Positions 29,375-39,931 are shown, counted from the first letter of the stretch. The stretch is 64,000 bases of DNA from Rhodococcus sp. ABRD24 (GCF_004328705.1 NZ_CP035319.1:3286001-3350000); one strand, 5' to 3'. Made by a program: numbers and translations. Notes: generated from the letters alone by a model not told the origin.

Positions 29375-29992
29375 TTGTCGGTGAATCAGCTGGGAAGTGA
29401 GCCGGTCGCGCTCATGACCGGAAGGCCTTTCGATCAGGCGCGTGCCGAGGCCGCCGTGCGCGAACTGCTGATTGCGGTCGGTGAGGACCCTGATCGGCCG
29501 GGTCTCCTCGATACCCCAGCCCGTGTGGCACGCGCGTATCGTGAGGTCTTCGCCGGCCTCTACACCGACCCGGACGCGGTCCTGAACACGACGTTCGACG
29601 AGGGACATCAGGAGCTCGTGCTCGTGCGCGATATCCCCATGTACTCGACCTGTGAGCACCACCTGGTCTCGTTCCACGGCGTCGCGCACGTCGGCTACAT
29701 CCCCGGCACGACAGGCCGAGTGACCGGCTTGTCGAAGCTGGCGCGGCTGGTCGATCTGTACGCCAAGCGCCCGCAGGTGCAGGAGCGGCTCACGAGCCAG
29801 ATCGCCGACGCCATGATGCGCAAGCTCGATCCGCGCGGCGTGATCGTCGTGGTGGAGGCCGAGCATCTGTGCATGGCGATGCGCGGCATCCGCAAGCCCG
29901 GCGCGAGCACCACGACATCGGCCGTACGAGGACTATTCCAATCGAACTCGGCTTCGCGGGCCGAGGCGCTGGATCTGATTCTGCGCAAGTGA
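29375..29992 (+). CDS. folE: GTP cyclohydrolase I
   Basis: The 205-residue protein has the zinc-ligand and catalytic segments [13 protein letters not shown] and [14 protein letters not shown], and [16 protein letters not shown]. It converts GTP to 7,8-dihydroneopterin triphosphate, the first step of folate synthesis. The TTG at 29375 is 9 nt after GGAGG; the GTG at 29381 is a less well spaced alternative. Its stop overlaps the folP start by 4 bp (GTGA). Confidence 0.95.
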   Translation: MSVNQLGSEPVALMTGRPFDQARAEAAVRELLIAVGEDPDRPGLLDTPARVARAYREVFAGLYTDPDAVLNTTFDEGHQELVLVRDIPMYSTCEHHLVSFHGVAHVGYIPGTTGRVTGLSKLARLVDLYAKRPQVQERLTSQIADAMMRKLDPRGVIVVVEAEHLCMAMRGIRKPGASTTTSAVRGLFQSNSASRAEALDLILRK

Positions 29993-30846
29993 TCGCTTTG
30001 CCGAATCCAGGCCGCCCCGTCGTGATGGGCGTCCTGAATGTGACCGCCGATTCTTTTTCGGACGGTGGTCGATTTCTCGATCGTGACGCGGCCATTGCGC
30101 ACGGTGTACACCTGCACCGCCTCGGCGTCGACATCGTCGATGTCGGTGGCGAGTCCACGCGGCCGGGCGCTGCCCGCGTAGATCCTGTGGTGGAAGCGAC
30201 CCGCGTCGCACCGGTCATCGCAGATCTGGTCGGGGCGGGCGTAACCGTCAGCGTGGACACCATGCGCGCGTCGGTGGCGGCGGCGGCGATCGAGGCCGGG
30301 GCCACCGTGATCAACGATGTCTCGGGTGGTCGCGCGGACGCCGATATGGCGCGGGTCGTCGCCGATGCGGGCGTGCCGTGGATCCTGATGCACTGGCGTC
30401 CCGCGGGGGAGTTCGTCCACGCAGGTGGTTCGGCGCACTACGACGACGTGGTCCGTGAGGTCCGCGACGAGTTGCTCTTTCAGGTGGACGCGGCTGTGGC
30501 GGCTGGGGTCGATCCGAAGACCATCGCGCTCGACCCGGGTCTGGGCTTCGTGAAAGCTCCGGACCACAACTGGCAGCTGCTGCACCGGCTCCCGGAACTG
30601 GTCGAGCTCGGTTTCCCTGTGCTGATCGGGGCCTCCCGCAAGCGTTTCCTCGGATCGCTACTGGCCGATACCGATGGCACGGTGCGTCCTCCCGCCGGCC
30701 GTGAGGTCGCGACCGCGGTGATCTCGGCTCTTGCGGTGTCCCACGGTGTGTGGGGGGTACGGGTTCACGATGCGCAGGCTTCACTCGACGCGATCGCGGT
30801 CGCGGGAGCGTGGACACGCGGCAGGCAGGAGATGGCGAGTGAGTGA
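29989..30846 (+). CDS. folP: Dihydropteroate synthase
   Basis: The 285-residue TIM-barrel enzyme has [14 protein letters not shown] (pterin/PABA region), [11 protein letters not shown] (loop 2), SVDTMR, INDVSGG and [10 protein letters not shown]. It joins para-aminobenzoate to dihydropterin pyrophosphate and is the sulfonamide target. The GTG overlaps folE by 4 bp, and its end overlaps folB by 8 bp, so the operon is tightly coupled. Confidence 0.95.
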   Translation: MIALPNPGRPVVMGVLNVTADSFSDGGRFLDRDAAIAHGVHLHRLGVDIVDVGGESTRPGAARVDPVVEATRVAPVIADLVGAGVTVSVDTMRASVAAAAIEAGATVINDVSGGRADADMARVVADAGVPWILMHWRPAGEFVHAGGSAHYDDVVREVRDELLFQVDAAVAAGVDPKTIALDPGLGFVKAPDHNWQLLHRLPELVELGFPVLIGASRKRFLGSLLADTDGTVRPPAGREVATAVISALAVSHGVWGVRVHDAQASLDAIAVAGAWTRGRQEMASE

Positions 30847-31240
30847 TGGCAGTGATGTCTCGGGCGATCGCATCGAATTGCGGGGCCTGAAGGTCCGGGG
30901 AAACCACGGGGTCTTCGAGCACGAGAAGCGAGACGGTCAGGACTTCCTCGTCGACGTGACGCTCTGGATGGATCTGGCGCCGGCCGCGGCATCGGACGAT
31001 CTGGCGGACACTTTCGACTACGGCGATCTCGCACAGCGCGCGGCCGCGATCGTCGGCGGCCCGGCCCGGGACCTCATCGAGACCGTGGCCGCAGAGATCG
31101 CGGACGACATCATGCAGGACGCCCGCGTGCAGCGCGTGGAGGTGGTCCTGCACAAGCCGGCCGCGCCGATACCGTTGACCTTCGCCGACGTTGCGGTGGT
31201 TGCGGGCCGCGTGCGGGCTGCAGCCGGAGGTTCCCGGTGA
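30839..31240 (+). CDS. folB: Dihydroneopterin aldolase
   Basis: The 133-residue protein has the FolB core [19 protein letters not shown] with the catalytic Tyr/His region, [23 protein letters not shown] and [14 protein letters not shown]. It splits dihydroneopterin to 6-hydroxymethyl-dihydropterin and glycolaldehyde. The GTG starts 8 bp inside the end of folP. The usual Tyr in the GxxGY motif is replaced by a His-Gly-Val context (GNHGVFEHE), as in other actinobacterial FolB. Confidence 0.93.
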   Translation: MSDGSDVSGDRIELRGLKVRGNHGVFEHEKRDGQDFLVDVTLWMDLAPAAASDDLADTFDYGDLAQRAAAIVGGPARDLIETVAAEIADDIMQDARVQRVEVVLHKPAAPIPLTFADVAVVAGRVRAAAGGSR

Positions 31241-31743
31241 CTCGGGCCGTGCTGTCCATCGGATCCAACATCGGGGACAGCCTGGCCCACCTGCAGAGCG
31301 TCGTCGACGGGCTGCAAGGTCACGTTGTCGCGGTGTCCCCGGTGTACTCGACGGCGCCGTGGGGAGGGGTGGAGCAGCAGGACTTCCTGAACGCGATCGT
31401 GATCGTCGACGACCCGGACATCGACGGCCTGGGGTGGCTTCGGCGCGGCCAGCAACTGGAGGCCGAGGCCGATCGGGTCCGTGAACAGCGCTGGGGGCCT
31501 CGCACACTGGATGTGGACGTCGTCACGTGTGATGGGATCCGCTGCGACGGTCCCGAGTTGACGCTGCCGCATCCGCGGGCTCACGAGCGGGCCTTCGTCC
31601 TGGTTCCGTGGCTGGCTGTCGAACCGGATGCGACGCTCGTTGTCGATGGTGCCGAGATGCGCGTGGACGGACTGCTGTCCGGCCTCGACGCGGCCGAGCG
31701 AGACGGTGTTCAGCGGACTGCGCTGCGACTGGAACTACGGTAG
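31237..31743 (+). CDS. folK: 6-hydroxymethyl-7,8-dihydropterin pyrophosphokinase (HPPK)
   Basis: The 168-residue protein has the HPPK signature [14 protein letters not shown] and [16 protein letters not shown], plus [16 protein letters not shown]. It activates hydroxymethyl-dihydropterin with ATP, giving the substrate for FolP. The GTG overlaps folB by 4 bp. It completes the four-gene folate operon; DUF3180 follows after 5 bp. Confidence 0.95.
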   Translation: MTRAVLSIGSNIGDSLAHLQSVVDGLQGHVVAVSPVYSTAPWGGVEQQDFLNAIVIVDDPDIDGLGWLRRGQQLEAEADRVREQRWGPRTLDVDVVTCDGIRCDGPELTLPHPRAHERAFVLVPWLAVEPDATLVVDGAEMRVDGLLSGLDAAERDGVQRTALRLELR

Positions 31744-31748
31744 CTGCG

Positions 31749-32216
31749 ATGAAGCCGACGCGGATCTGGGACCTGTTGTCACTGGCGCTGCTTGCCGCGG
31801 TCGCGACGTGGTTGCTGGTGCGTGTGTCGTATGGCTCGTTGCCGCCGATTCCGATCTATGCCGGTGCGTCGCTCTACCCGGTCGCTCTGATCGAGACCGC
31901 GCTCGCGTTCGTGATCCGCGCGCGAGTGCGTGACCATGCGATCGGGCCGGGCCCGCGTCAGCTGCATCCCATTACCGCCGCGAGGGCGGCGGCGCTTGCC
32001 AAGGCGTCGGCACTCGTCGGCGCGGCGAGTGCCGGGGTGTGGACGGGCTTCCTCGTTTTCCTGTGGCCCCAGCGTTCGGCGCTGCGCGCGGCCGTCTCGG
32101 ACAGTCCGGGCGTGATCGTCGGTCTGGTGGCGGCCGTGCTGCTGGTGGTGGCCGCGTTGTGGCTGGAACATTGCTGCCGCACGCCTGACCAACCGCCGGA
32201 CGAACCCGCGCACTGA
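31749..32216 (+). CDS. DUF3180 family membrane protein
   Basis: The 155-residue protein has four hydrophobic segments (about residues 10-25, 36-55, 85-105 and 120-142) and matches DUF3180, a short actinobacterial membrane family almost always found right after folK. The function is unknown. It is placed 5 bp after folK, so it belongs to the folate transcript. Confidence 0.85.
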   Translation: MKPTRIWDLLSLALLAAVATWLLVRVSYGSLPPIPIYAGASLYPVALIETALAFVIRARVRDHAIGPGPRQLHPITAARAAALAKASALVGAASAGVWTGFLVFLWPQRSALRAAVSDSPGVIVGLVAAVLLVVAALWLEHCCRTPDQPPDEPAH

Positions 32217-32293
32217 CCGGCCGCCCCGGTAACGGGACCGGAATCACCGTCAGATTGGGCCGAGTTGCCGAGTTGTCCGGTTACCCTGGCTGC

Positions 32294-33220
32294 ATGACGG
32301 TTCCGGGTCGCGCCAAGTCAGCGCGCCGCAACCGGCGCAGTACGAGCCAGATGATCGTTGCCGGGCTACTCGTTCTCGCCGTGGCGGCGTCGCTGTTCCT
32401 GATCTTCAGTGAAAGTGTCCAGCTGCTCCGTGTGGGCCTGGTCCTTGCGCTCTGGGCGGCCACGCTGGGAGCCATCGCGATGACCAAGTACCGGCGCGAA
32501 TCGGCGCTCGACAAGGCCAAGGTCCGGGATCTGCAGAAGGTGTACGAACTGCAACTCGAACGTGAGGTCAGCGCCCGCCGCGAGTACGAGTTGGGCGTCG
32601 AGGCGAGGGTCCGCGGCGAACTGGGGGCCGAGTCGGAGGACATCGCCGGCCTGCGGGCCGAGCTCGCGGCGCTGCGCAAACATCTCGAGGTTCTGTTCGA
32701 GGGCCGGCTGCCCGAGGATCGGGTGGCCTTGCGGGCCGAGTCGACGCGTGTCCAGGAGATCGCGGGCAGCTACCAGTCGGGAGCATCCGAGTTGCACTCG
32801 CGCGGGAGCGAGTCGAGCAGCCACGAGCAGCCACCGATGCCGCACGGACCGGCGTTTGCGACACCGTACGACGACCCGGTGACCGCAGAAACGTCGGCGG
32901 TGGCGCCCGAGCCGATAGACGTCGAGGCCGTGGAGGATGCGCCCGCTGAGGCGGAGCATGCCGTCGAGCCGGCAGCGGCCGGATCGACAACAGCTGGATC
33001 GACAACAGCTGAGGCCGACGAGTCAGGTCGAGTGGACGCCGAGCCGCTCGATAACGAGGCGGAGGCGGATCTCCAGCCGTCCCGCCGATCACGCCGGCTC
33101 GCGGAGAGCACCGAGACCAGCGGTGCGCACTCGAGCGGTCTGACGGTTGCGGAGATAATGGCCAATATGAAGTCCGAGTCGAAGGACGCCGGGCCCCGGC
33201 GTCGCCGCCGGGCTGAGTGA
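32294..33220 (+). CDS. DUF6779-like membrane-anchored protein
   Basis: The 308-residue protein has a basic N-terminus, two helices (about residues 19-37 and 41-59), a charged coiled-coil-like segment (about 65-145) and a long acidic Ala/Ser/Glu-rich tail. The end is basic (PRRRRRAE). It corresponds by position to Rv3604, a conserved actinobacterial protein of unknown role. The ATG lies 6 nt after TACCCT with no Shine-Dalgarno site, so a leaderless transcript is likely. A perfect 15-bp tandem duplication lies in the tail. Confidence 0.75.
   Translation: MTVPGRAKSARRNRRSTSQMIVAGLLVLAVAASLFLIFSESVQLLRVGLVLALWAATLGAIAMTKYRRESALDKAKVRDLQKVYELQLEREVSARREYELGVEARVRGELGAESEDIAGLRAELAALRKHLEVLFEGRLPEDRVALRAESTRVQEIAGSYQSGASELHSRGSESSSHEQPPMPHGPAFATPYDDPVTAETSAVAPEPIDVEAVEDAPAEAEHAVEPAAAGSTTAGSTTAEADESGRVDAEPLDNEAEADLQPSRRSRRLAESTETSGAHSSGLTVAEIMANMKSESKDAGPRRRRRAE
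32981..33010. repeat. 15-bp perfect tandem repeat in a coding region
   Basis: GGATCGACAACAGCT occurs twice in a row and encodes GSTTA twice. It keeps the frame and probably varies in copy number among strains. Confidence 0.85.
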
Positions 33221-33366
33221 TCGGCTGAGCTCGCGCGCTCTTCCCACGCGAAGTGAGCTGTAGATCACGTGCGCAGCACGTGGCGGCGCGTCTACGAGCG
33301 GCGCTATTCTCTCCGCAGAACGTCTGGTACCCGCCGAGCGGGACTGGAACGAACGAGAGGACGACA

Positions 33367-34293
33367 GTGACCTCCTTCGGGATCACTAATGGGCCTGCAC
33401 CTGCGCGATTGACGGTAGGAATCGTCTCCGCAGGTCGGGTCGGGACAGCCATCGGCGCCGCGCTGGAGCGGGTCGGTCACCTGGTTGTCGCCTGTTCCGC
33501 AGTGTCGGACGCTTCCCTTCATCGTGCCCGGACCAGGCTCCCGGAGTCCGAGATCCTTCCCGTTGCCGACGTCGCGGCCCGAGCCGAGTTGCTGATTCTC
33601 GCAGTTCCCGACGACGAGCTCGACGCCCTGATCAAAGGTTTGGCAGCCACCGAGGCCGTCCGCCCGGGCACGATCGTGGTGCACACCTCCGGCGCCAACG
33701 GCGTCGGAATTCTCGCGCCGCTCACCGCGCAGGGCGTGACCCCGCTGGCGATTCACCCAGCGATGACGTTCACCGGCCACGACGAGGACACCGCCCGCCT
33801 GTCCGACGCCTGCTTCGGCATCACTGCCGCCGACGACATCGGCTACGCGATCGCCCAGTCGCTCGTGCTCGAGATCGGTGGCGAGCCGGTGCGGGTCCGG
33901 GAAGCTGTTCGGCCGCTCTATCACGCGGCCCTTGCACACGGCAGTAACCACCTGGTGACCCTCGTCGTCGACGCGGTCGCGGCGCTACGCGTGGCGCTCG
34001 AGGGCGAGGAACTGATGGGCCAGGAACTCGTCGGCAGGGACCCCAACGGGCTGCCCGAGCGAGTGTTGCAACCGTTGCTGTCGGCGGCCCTGGACAATGC
34101 GCTGCGCCGGGGCCAGGCGGCCCTGACCGGACCAGTGGCCCGAGGCGACGCGACCGCCGTCGCAAAGCACCTCGAGGTGCTGGGGGAGGTCGACCCACAA
34201 CTGGCCGCCGGATATCGGGTCCTGTCACTGCGGACCGCGCAGCGCACGGGATCGAAGCCGGAACTGATGGAAGTACTCGAGGATCGAGAATGA
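33367..34293 (+). CDS. Rossmann-fold DUF2520 protein
   Basis: The 308-residue protein has an N-terminal NAD(P)-type Rossmann domain ([34 protein letters not shown]) and a C-terminal helical DUF2520 domain ([30 protein letters not shown]). It resembles oxidoreductases of the ketopantoate-reductase/ProC group. Since it sits directly before panC and no classical panE is in the window, a role in pantothenate synthesis is possible but unproven. The GTG follows GAGAGGACGACA. Confidence 0.8.
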   Translation: MTSFGITNGPAPARLTVGIVSAGRVGTAIGAALERVGHLVVACSAVSDASLHRARTRLPESEILPVADVAARAELLILAVPDDELDALIKGLAATEAVRPGTIVVHTSGANGVGILAPLTAQGVTPLAIHPAMTFTGHDEDTARLSDACFGITAADDIGYAIAQSLVLEIGGEPVRVREAVRPLYHAALAHGSNHLVTLVVDAVAALRVALEGEELMGQELVGRDPNGLPERVLQPLLSAALDNALRRGQAALTGPVARGDATAVAKHLEVLGEVDPQLAAGYRVLSLRTAQRTGSKPELMEVLEDRE

Positions 34294-34309
34294 GCGAGGG
34301 ATGGGCACT

Positions 34310-35257
34310 GTGACCGAAGCGTCTGCACTGCAGGGCGGGTACAAGCGCGGCGAACTGACCGTGCACCACGACCCCGCGATCGTGACGCGGGTGTCGAAGG
34401 CGTTGCGCGGGGTCGGCCGTCAGGTCGCGCTGGTCCCCACGATGGGGGCTCTGCATGCGGGGCACATCGAGCTGGTCCGGCAGGCGAAACTGACCGGTGC
34501 GGTCGTGATCGTGTCGATCTTCGTCAATCCGCTCCAGTTCGCCGCGAACGAGGACCTCGACGCGTACCCGCGCACGCTCGACGCGGACCTCGAACTGCTG
34601 CGCGCCGAAGGCGTCGAGCTGGTGTTCGCGCCCACCGCGGCCGCGATGTACCCGAATGGCATGCGGACCACAGTGCTCCCGGGTCCGCTGGGCGCCGATC
34701 TCGATGGCAGAAGTAGGCCGACGCACTTCGAAGGGATGCTCACCGTTGTCGCGAAGCTCCTGCAGATCGCTGCCCCCAACGCGGCGTTCTTCGGCGAGAA
34801 GGACTATCAGCAGCTCACGCTGATCCGCCAGATGGTCCGCGACCTCAACTTCGACGTCCGGATCATCGGTGTGCCGACTGTGCGTGAGCGCGACGGCCTG
34901 GCGCTGTCCTCGCGTAACCGCTACCTCGATGCCGAGCAGCGTGAACTGGCAACGGTCCTGTCGGCGTCTCTCGTGGCTGGCGCGCATGCGGCCGCCGGCG
35001 GCGCGGAGGCAATCCTGGCGACTGCCAGGGAGGTGCTCGCGGCGGCGCCTGGCGTCGAGGTGGAATATCTGGAGGTGCGTGGCGTCGATCTGGGGCCGGC
35101 GCCCGAGCGCGGCGACGGCCGGCTGCTCGTAGCCGCGCGCATCGGAACCACCCGGCTGATCGACAACGTCGGCGTCGCGGTGGGAACCGGATTCCTCGAA
35201 AGAGACACCGGCGACTCCGACGGCTCTGCTGCCATCGACGACCTCCTCTCCCACTAG
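34310..35257 (+). CDS. panC: Pantothenate synthetase
   Basis: The 315-residue enzyme has the HIGH-like motif [10 protein letters not shown], the [10 protein letters not shown] loop and SSRNRYL. It joins pantoate and beta-alanine using ATP. The GTG at 34310 is chosen because GAGGG lies 9 nt upstream; an ATG at 34301 in the same frame directly abuts that site and would add three residues. The gene is followed by panD after 19 bp. Confidence 0.92.
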   Translation: MTEASALQGGYKRGELTVHHDPAIVTRVSKALRGVGRQVALVPTMGALHAGHIELVRQAKLTGAVVIVSIFVNPLQFAANEDLDAYPRTLDADLELLRAEGVELVFAPTAAAMYPNGMRTTVLPGPLGADLDGRSRPTHFEGMLTVVAKLLQIAAPNAAFFGEKDYQQLTLIRQMVRDLNFDVRIIGVPTVRERDGLALSSRNRYLDAEQRELATVLSASLVAGAHAAAGGAEAILATAREVLAAAPGVEVEYLEVRGVDLGPAPERGDGRLLVAARIGTTRLIDNVGVAVGTGFLERDTGDSDGSAAIDDLLSH

Positions 35258-35276
35258 AAACCGAAGGGCCCCGAAG

Positions 35277-35699
35277 ATGCTGCGCACCATGATGAAGTCG
35301 AAGATTCACCGCGCCACGGTCACACACGCGGACCTGCACTACGTGGGATCGGTGACCGTCGATCAGGATCTGATGGAGGCGGCCGATCTGCTCGAGGGCG
35401 AGCAGGTCACGATCGTCGACATCGACAACGGCGCCCGCCTCGAGACGTACGTCATCACCGGAGAGCGTGGCACCGGCGTGATCGGGATCAACGGTGCGGC
35501 AGCGCATCTGGTCAATCCGGGTGACTTGGTGATCCTGATCGCCTATGGCGTGATGGACGAGCAGGAGTGCCGCGATTACGCCCCGCGCGTGGTATTCGTC
35601 GACGGTGACAACAAGCCGGTGGAGCTCGGTTCGGATCCGGCGTACGCGCCCGAGGGATCCGGGCTGATCACCCCACGGATGCTCTCCAGCCTGGTGTAG
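35277..35699 (+). CDS. panD: Aspartate 1-decarboxylase proenzyme
   Basis: The 140-residue proenzyme has the self-processing site Gly24-Ser25 in [10 protein letters not shown], giving the pyruvoyl cofactor on Ser25, and [13 protein letters not shown]. It makes beta-alanine from aspartate for pantothenate. An AAG-rich ribosome-binding site precedes the ATG. coaX begins 2 bp after its stop. Confidence 0.95.
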   Translation: MLRTMMKSKIHRATVTHADLHYVGSVTVDQDLMEAADLLEGEQVTIVDIDNGARLETYVITGERGTGVIGINGAAAHLVNPGDLVILIAYGVMDEQECRDYAPRVVFVDGDNKPVELGSDPAYAPEGSGLITPRMLSSLV

Positions 35700-35701
35700 C
35701 G

Positions 35702-36520
35702 ATGCTCCTCACCGTCGATGTCCGGAACACCAACATTGTTCTCGGGCTCTTCACGGGCAGCGGTTCGCACTCGAAGTTGGTGCAGGACTGGAGGATGCGC
35801 ACCGACGCGCGGATGACCGCGGACGAGTTGGCGCTGACATTCCGGGGCCTGCTCGGTGCGCACGTCGACGAGATCACCGGCGTTTCGGCGCTGTCGACGG
35901 TGCCGTCGGTGCTCCGTGAGATCCGGGTGATGCTGGACCGTTACTGGAAACACGTGCCGCACGTCGTAGTAGAACCCGGCGTCCGGACCGGTGTGCCGCT
36001 GCTGGTGGACAACCCGAAGGAGGTGGGTGCGGACCGGATCGTCAACAGTCTTGCCGCGCACCATCTCTACGACGGTGCTTGTATCGTCGTCGACTTCGGA
36101 ACCTCGACGTGTGTCGACGTCGTTTCCGCGAAGGGAGAATTCCTCGGCGGAGCGATCGCGCCGGGGCTCGAGATCTCCACGGATGCCTTGGCCTCCCAGT
36201 CCGCTGCACTACGCAAGGTGGAACTGGTGCGGCCGCGATCGGTGGTGGGCAAGAACACTGTCGAGTGCATGCAGGCCGGTGCCGTGTTCGGGTTCGCGGG
36301 TCTGGTCGACGGGCTGGTCGGACGGGTGCGCCGGGAGCTCGCGGCATTCGGCGGTTCCGACGTCGCGGTGATCGCCACGGGTGACACTGCGCCGCTGATC
36401 ATGCCGGAATGCGCGACCGTCGAGCATCACGAGCCGGACCTGACCCTCGAGGGCCTGCGACTGGTGTACGAGCGCAATCTTGCTCGCCGCGGGGCATCGC
36501 GCCGAGTCGCCGACGGGTAA
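35702..36520 (+). CDS. coaX: Type III pantothenate kinase
   Basis: The 272-residue protein has the ASKHA phosphate motifs [16 protein letters not shown] and [12 protein letters not shown], and [15 protein letters not shown]. It phosphorylates pantothenate, the first step of CoA synthesis. The first motif reads DVRNTN rather than the more common D-x-GNT. Completes the panC-panD-coaX operon. Confidence 0.92.
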   Translation: MLLTVDVRNTNIVLGLFTGSGSHSKLVQDWRMRTDARMTADELALTFRGLLGAHVDEITGVSALSTVPSVLREIRVMLDRYWKHVPHVVVEPGVRTGVPLLVDNPKEVGADRIVNSLAAHHLYDGACIVVDFGTSTCVDVVSAKGEFLGGAIAPGLEISTDALASQSAALRKVELVRPRSVVGKNTVECMQAGAVFGFAGLVDGLVGRVRRELAAFGGSDVAVIATGDTAPLIMPECATVEHHEPDLTLEGLRLVYERNLARRGASRRVADG

Positions 36521-36588
36521 TCGGCGTCATGCCGGTGGGCTTTCCTTGACGGCGATGTTGTGTCAGGATGTTCGACGTGTTCCGTTGC

Positions 36589-36618
36589 ATGAGTGCCCAG
36601 GAGTGTTGTCGAGGCTGA
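36589..36618 (+). promoter_or_regulatory. Candidate Cys-codon leader peptide (uORF)
   Basis: A 9-codon ORF, MSAQECCRG, with two adjacent TGT codons ends 39 bp before the cysteine dioxygenase ATG. Its CCAGGAGTG (36597-36605) can pair with CAC-T-TCCTGG (36638-36647, one bulge), which includes part of the dioxygenase Shine-Dalgarno GGAG (36646-36649). Ribosomes on the Cys codons would therefore affect access to that site. There is no Shine-Dalgarno site before the uORF. Conservation is not tested, so this is a hypothesis. Confidence 0.5.
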
Positions 36619-36657
36619 ACGCTGCCTTGACCAATTTCACTTCCTGGAGCTCGACTC

Positions 36658-37233
36658 ATGCTCTCTGCATATTCTCGTGACGTTTTCACGTCCACCTCTG
36701 ATCGCGGTGCCCGACGCCTCGATTCCGCATTGCCCACTCGGCTGCGTCCTGCAGATCTGTTGTGCATCACCGACCAGGGTGCCGCCGACGTCCTCGAGGG
36801 CCGGCACGACCAGCTGCTGCCGGGTGCGTTCCCGACGAGCGAGCGGTGGTCGGCCCGTCTCTACACCGACGACGATGTCGATGTCTGGTTGATCAGCTGG
36901 GTACCCGGCGAGGCCACCGAATTACATGATCACGCGGGCTCTTTCGGCGCTCTGACGGTGCTCAGTGGCAGCCTCGAGGAATACCGCTGGTCCGGCAGCG
37001 AGCTGCGTCGTCGCACACTCGAGGCCGGCGATCAGGCGTCGTTCCCGCTCGGATGGGTGCACGACATGATGCGTGCACCGGGTCCCGTCACTGCTACCAC
37101 CGAACCCACGCTGAGCGTGCACGCGTACTCGCCGCCGCTCACCGCCATGTCCTACTACGAGGTCACCGCGCATGGCGCACTGCGCCGCACTCGTACCGAG
37201 CTGACCGACCTGCCCGAAGGGGGCTCCAAGTGA
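36658..37233 (+). CDS. Cysteine dioxygenase-family cupin
   Basis: The 191-residue protein has a cupin iron site HDHAGSFGALTVLSGSLEEY (two His) and a third His in GWVHDMM, the pattern of type I cysteine dioxygenase. It should oxidise cysteine (or a related thiol) to the sulfinic acid. The ATG at 36658 is 8 nt after GGAG. The end overlaps the rhodanese gene by 4 bp, so the two products act together in thiol breakdown or sulfur transfer. A short Cys-containing uORF precedes it. Confidence 0.85.
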   Translation: MLSAYSRDVFTSTSDRGARRLDSALPTRLRPADLLCITDQGAADVLEGRHDQLLPGAFPTSERWSARLYTDDDVDVWLISWVPGEATELHDHAGSFGALTVLSGSLEEYRWSGSELRRRTLEAGDQASFPLGWVHDMMRAPGPVTATTEPTLSVHAYSPPLTAMSYYEVTAHGALRRTRTELTDLPEGGSK

Positions 37234-37652
37234 CCATCGACCAGATGCTCGACGACGCTCGTTCCCAGATCGACCGGATGTACGTTTTCGAACTGATCGA
37301 GGCGCATCGCCGCGGTGCGATCTTCGTGGACATTCGTCCGCAGGCCCAGCGCGCGCTCGAGGGCACGTTGCCCGGTGCGCTCGCGATCGAGCGCAACGTC
37401 CTCGAATGGCGCCTGGATCCCACGAGCAGTGCACACCTGGCGCTCGCGGTCGATCACGACGTCGAGTGGGTCGTCGTCTGCTCCGAGGGCTATACCTCGA
37501 GCCTGGCGGCGGCGTCGCTGCGGCAGCTCGGACTGCACAGGGCGACCGATCTGGTCGGCGGCTATGCGGCGATCAAGGCGGCCGGTCTGCTCGGCGCGCT
37601 CATGGGTGAGCGTCATTGCTCCCGCGAACTAGCGACGGTATCGGCACACTGA
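37230..37652 (+). CDS. Rhodanese-like sulfurtransferase
   Basis: The 140-residue single rhodanese domain has VFVDIRP-like IFVDIRPQAQRALEGTLPGA and an active-site Cys in VVVCSEGYTSSLAAA. It would carry a persulfide on that Cys. The GTG overlaps the dioxygenase stop codon (GTGA), so the products are coupled and probably share cysteine-derived sulfur. It ends 11 bp before a long terminator hairpin. Confidence 0.88.
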   Translation: MTIDQMLDDARSQIDRMYVFELIEAHRRGAIFVDIRPQAQRALEGTLPGALAIERNVLEWRLDPTSSAHLALAVDHDVEWVVVCSEGYTSSLAAASLRQLGLHRATDLVGGYAAIKAAGLLGALMGERHCSRELATVSAH

Positions 37653-37663
37653 CTTCACTTCGG

Positions 37664-37710
37664 CCGAATGTCGCACTGGTTCAGTTCGACTGAACGCGTG
37701 TGACATTCGG
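37664..37710 (+). terminator. Long hairpin after the rhodanese gene
   Basis: Outer arms CCGAATGTCGCAC and GTGTGACATTCGG pair over 13 bp with one G-U; inner GTTCAG and CTGAAC pair around TTCGA. No U tract follows. Confidence 0.7.
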
Positions 37711-37799
37711 CTACCTCTCGCGACGTCGTATAGGGTTACGAGGGCTGTCGTGCTACCGGCAACACGCACGGAGGACACCGCCCTATAGTCTTGTACCCC

Positions 37800-39311
37800 G
37801 TGAGTGAAGCACCAGCCCAGCCAGTCGACGACACCCCCGAGCAGCTCCGGATCCGCCGGGAGAAGCGGGAGCGTCTGCTCGCCCAGGGGCAGGAGCCGTA
37901 TCCGGTGGCGGTGCCGCGCACTCACAGCCTCGCGGAGGTCCGCGCCAAGTACCCCGATCTCGAGCCCGACTCGAGCACCGGCGAGCAGGTTGGCGTCGTC
38001 GGCCGTGTCATCTTCGTGCGAAATACCGGCAAGCTCTGCTTCGCGACGCTGCAGGAGGGCGACGGCACTCAACTGCAGGCGATGCTCAGCCTCGCGAACG
38101 TCGGCGCGGACGCGCTGGCGGCCTGGAAGTCGGACATCGACCTCGGCGACTTCGTGTTCGTGCACGGTGAGGTGATCAGCTCTCGCCGCGGTGAACTCAG
38201 CGTGATGGCAGACGCGTGGCAGATGGCGGCCAAGTCGCTGCGTCCGCTGCCGGTCGCGCACAAGGAGATGAGCGAGGAGTCCCGCGTCCGCCAGCGCTAC
38301 GCGGACCTCATCGTGCGTCCCGAGGCCCGGGAGAACGCGCGCAAGCGCGTGGCCGTGGTCAGGGAGCTGCGCAATGCGCTCGAGCGCCGCGGATTCCTCG
38401 AGGTCGAGACCCCGATGCTGCAGACCCTGCACGGCGGTGCCGCGGCCCGTCCGTTCGTGACGCACTCCAATGCACTCGACATCGATCTGTACCTGCGCAT
38501 CGCGCCCGAGTTGTTCCTCAAGCGCTGCGTCGTCGGAGGAATCGAGAAGGTCTTCGAGATCAACAGGAACTTCCGCAACGAGGGCGTCGATTCGACGCAT
38601 TCGCCGGAGTTCGCGATGCTCGAGACATACGAGGCATACGGCACTTACGACGATTCCGCGAAGATGATCCGCGAACTCGTCCAGGAAGTCGCGCAGGCGG
38701 CATTCGGTACACAGGTCGTCACGCTCGCCGACGGCAGCGAGTACGACCTCAGTGGCGAATGGAAGACGATGGAGATGTATCCGTCGCTGTCCGAAGCCAT
38801 CGGCGTGACGGTCACACCCGACACCACTGTCGACGAGCTTCTGGAGCTGGCGGCGAAGGTCGGACTCGAGGTGCCCAAGGACAAGGGGTACGGTCACGGC
38901 AAGCTTGTCGAGGAGCTGTGGGAGCACCAGTGCGGTGACCAGCTGTACGGGCCCACCTTCGTGCGGAATTTCCCGGTCGAGACCTCGCCCCTGACCCGCC
39001 AGCATCGCAGTCAGCCGGGTGTGACGGAGAAGTGGGATCTGTACGTTCGCGGATTCGAGCTCGCGACAGGGTATTCCGAACTGGTGGATCCGGTGATCCA
39101 GCGCGAGCGGTTCGTCGACCAAGCGCGTCTTGCGTCTGCGGGGGACGACGAGGCGATGGTCCTGGACGAGGAGTTCCTTGCGGCGATGGAACAGGGAATG
39201 CCGCCGACGACCGGTACCGGTATGGGAATCGACCGTCTGCTCATGGCGCTGACCGGATTGGGAATCCGGGAAACCATCTTGTTCCCAATTGTCCGGCCGA
39301 GTGCCCGCTGA
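37800..39311 (+). CDS. lysS: Lysyl-tRNA synthetase (class II)
   Basis: The 503-residue enzyme has an N-terminal OB-fold anticodon domain and class II motifs: motif 2 [20 protein letters not shown] and motif 3 [13 protein letters not shown]. It charges tRNA(Lys). The GTG at 37800 is preceded by TATAGT (37784-37789) and 10 nt, without a Shine-Dalgarno site, so the mRNA is probably nearly leaderless. A TTG at 37791 would add three residues. Confidence 0.95.
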   Translation: MSEAPAQPVDDTPEQLRIRREKRERLLAQGQEPYPVAVPRTHSLAEVRAKYPDLEPDSSTGEQVGVVGRVIFVRNTGKLCFATLQEGDGTQLQAMLSLANVGADALAAWKSDIDLGDFVFVHGEVISSRRGELSVMADAWQMAAKSLRPLPVAHKEMSEESRVRQRYADLIVRPEARENARKRVAVVRELRNALERRGFLEVETPMLQTLHGGAAARPFVTHSNALDIDLYLRIAPELFLKRCVVGGIEKVFEINRNFRNEGVDSTHSPEFAMLETYEAYGTYDDSAKMIRELVQEVAQAAFGTQVVTLADGSEYDLSGEWKTMEMYPSLSEAIGVTVTPDTTVDELLELAAKVGLEVPKDKGYGHGKLVEELWEHQCGDQLYGPTFVRNFPVETSPLTRQHRSQPGVTEKWDLYVRGFELATGYSELVDPVIQRERFVDQARLASAGDDEAMVLDEEFLAAMEQGMPPTTGTGMGIDRLLMALTGLGIRETILFPIVRPSAR

Positions 39312-39440
39312 CCGGCCGTTTTATTGCGGTTAATGCCGTGTCATCGTAATCGGTGATTTCGGGGTACTATTGCATTCGAGTTACCGAGTAAGGCTCATCG
39401 AGTCTGATGAACATCGCGTCATTCGGAAGGAATAGAACCC
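39312..39440 (+). promoter_or_regulatory. Relatively AT-rich lsr2 promoter region
   Basis: This short gap is less GC-rich than its surroundings. TACTAT at 39365-39370 is a candidate -10, which would give a leader of about 65 nt. Lsr2 binds AT-rich DNA, so autoregulation is plausible. Confidence 0.4.
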
Positions 39441-39788
39441 ATGGCAAAGAAGGTCACTGTTACGCTGATCGACGACGTCGATCAGGATGCCACTGCCGAC
39501 GAAACTGTCGAGTTCGGACTGGACGGGGTTCTGTACGAGATCGATCTATCGTCCGAGAATGCTGCGAAACTGCGTGAGCAACTCGATGTGTGGGTTTCAC
39601 ATGCCCGCAAGGTGACGAATCGTCGTCGTGCGGTCAAGGGCGCAGCGAGCGGTTCGACCTCGCGTGTGGCTGTGGACCGCGAGCAGAGTGCGGCCATTCG
39701 GGAATGGGCACGTCGTAACGGATTCGCAGTGTCCTCTCGCGGACGCATCTCGGCGGAGATCTCCGAGGCATACAACAAGGCTCACTGA
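39441..39788 (+). CDS. lsr2: Lsr2 nucleoid-associated protein
   Basis: The 115-residue protein has the N-terminal dimerisation domain ([16 protein letters not shown]...) and a C-terminal DNA-binding domain with [20 protein letters not shown]; the RGR sequence is the AT-hook-like motif. It is the actinobacterial H-NS counterpart and silences AT-rich acquired DNA. GGAAGGA precedes the ATG. It borders an accessory insertion, fitting its silencing role. Confidence 0.95.
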   Translation: MAKKVTVTLIDDVDQDATADETVEFGLDGVLYEIDLSSENAAKLREQLDVWVSHARKVTNRRRAVKGAASGSTSRVAVDREQSAAIREWARRNGFAVSSRGRISAEISEAYNKAH

Positions 39789-39931
39789 GTGGGTCGGGGC
39801 GCGCCCGGACAAAGCTTCGACGTCGTTGCGGCTTTGACGATCCGGGCGCGCCTGTAAATCCCGCGGCCAGTGTCCGCGGTGTGCAGCTGAAGCGATTTTC
39901 TCCGGCGCGGTGCTTTCTGTAATGTGTTTAG

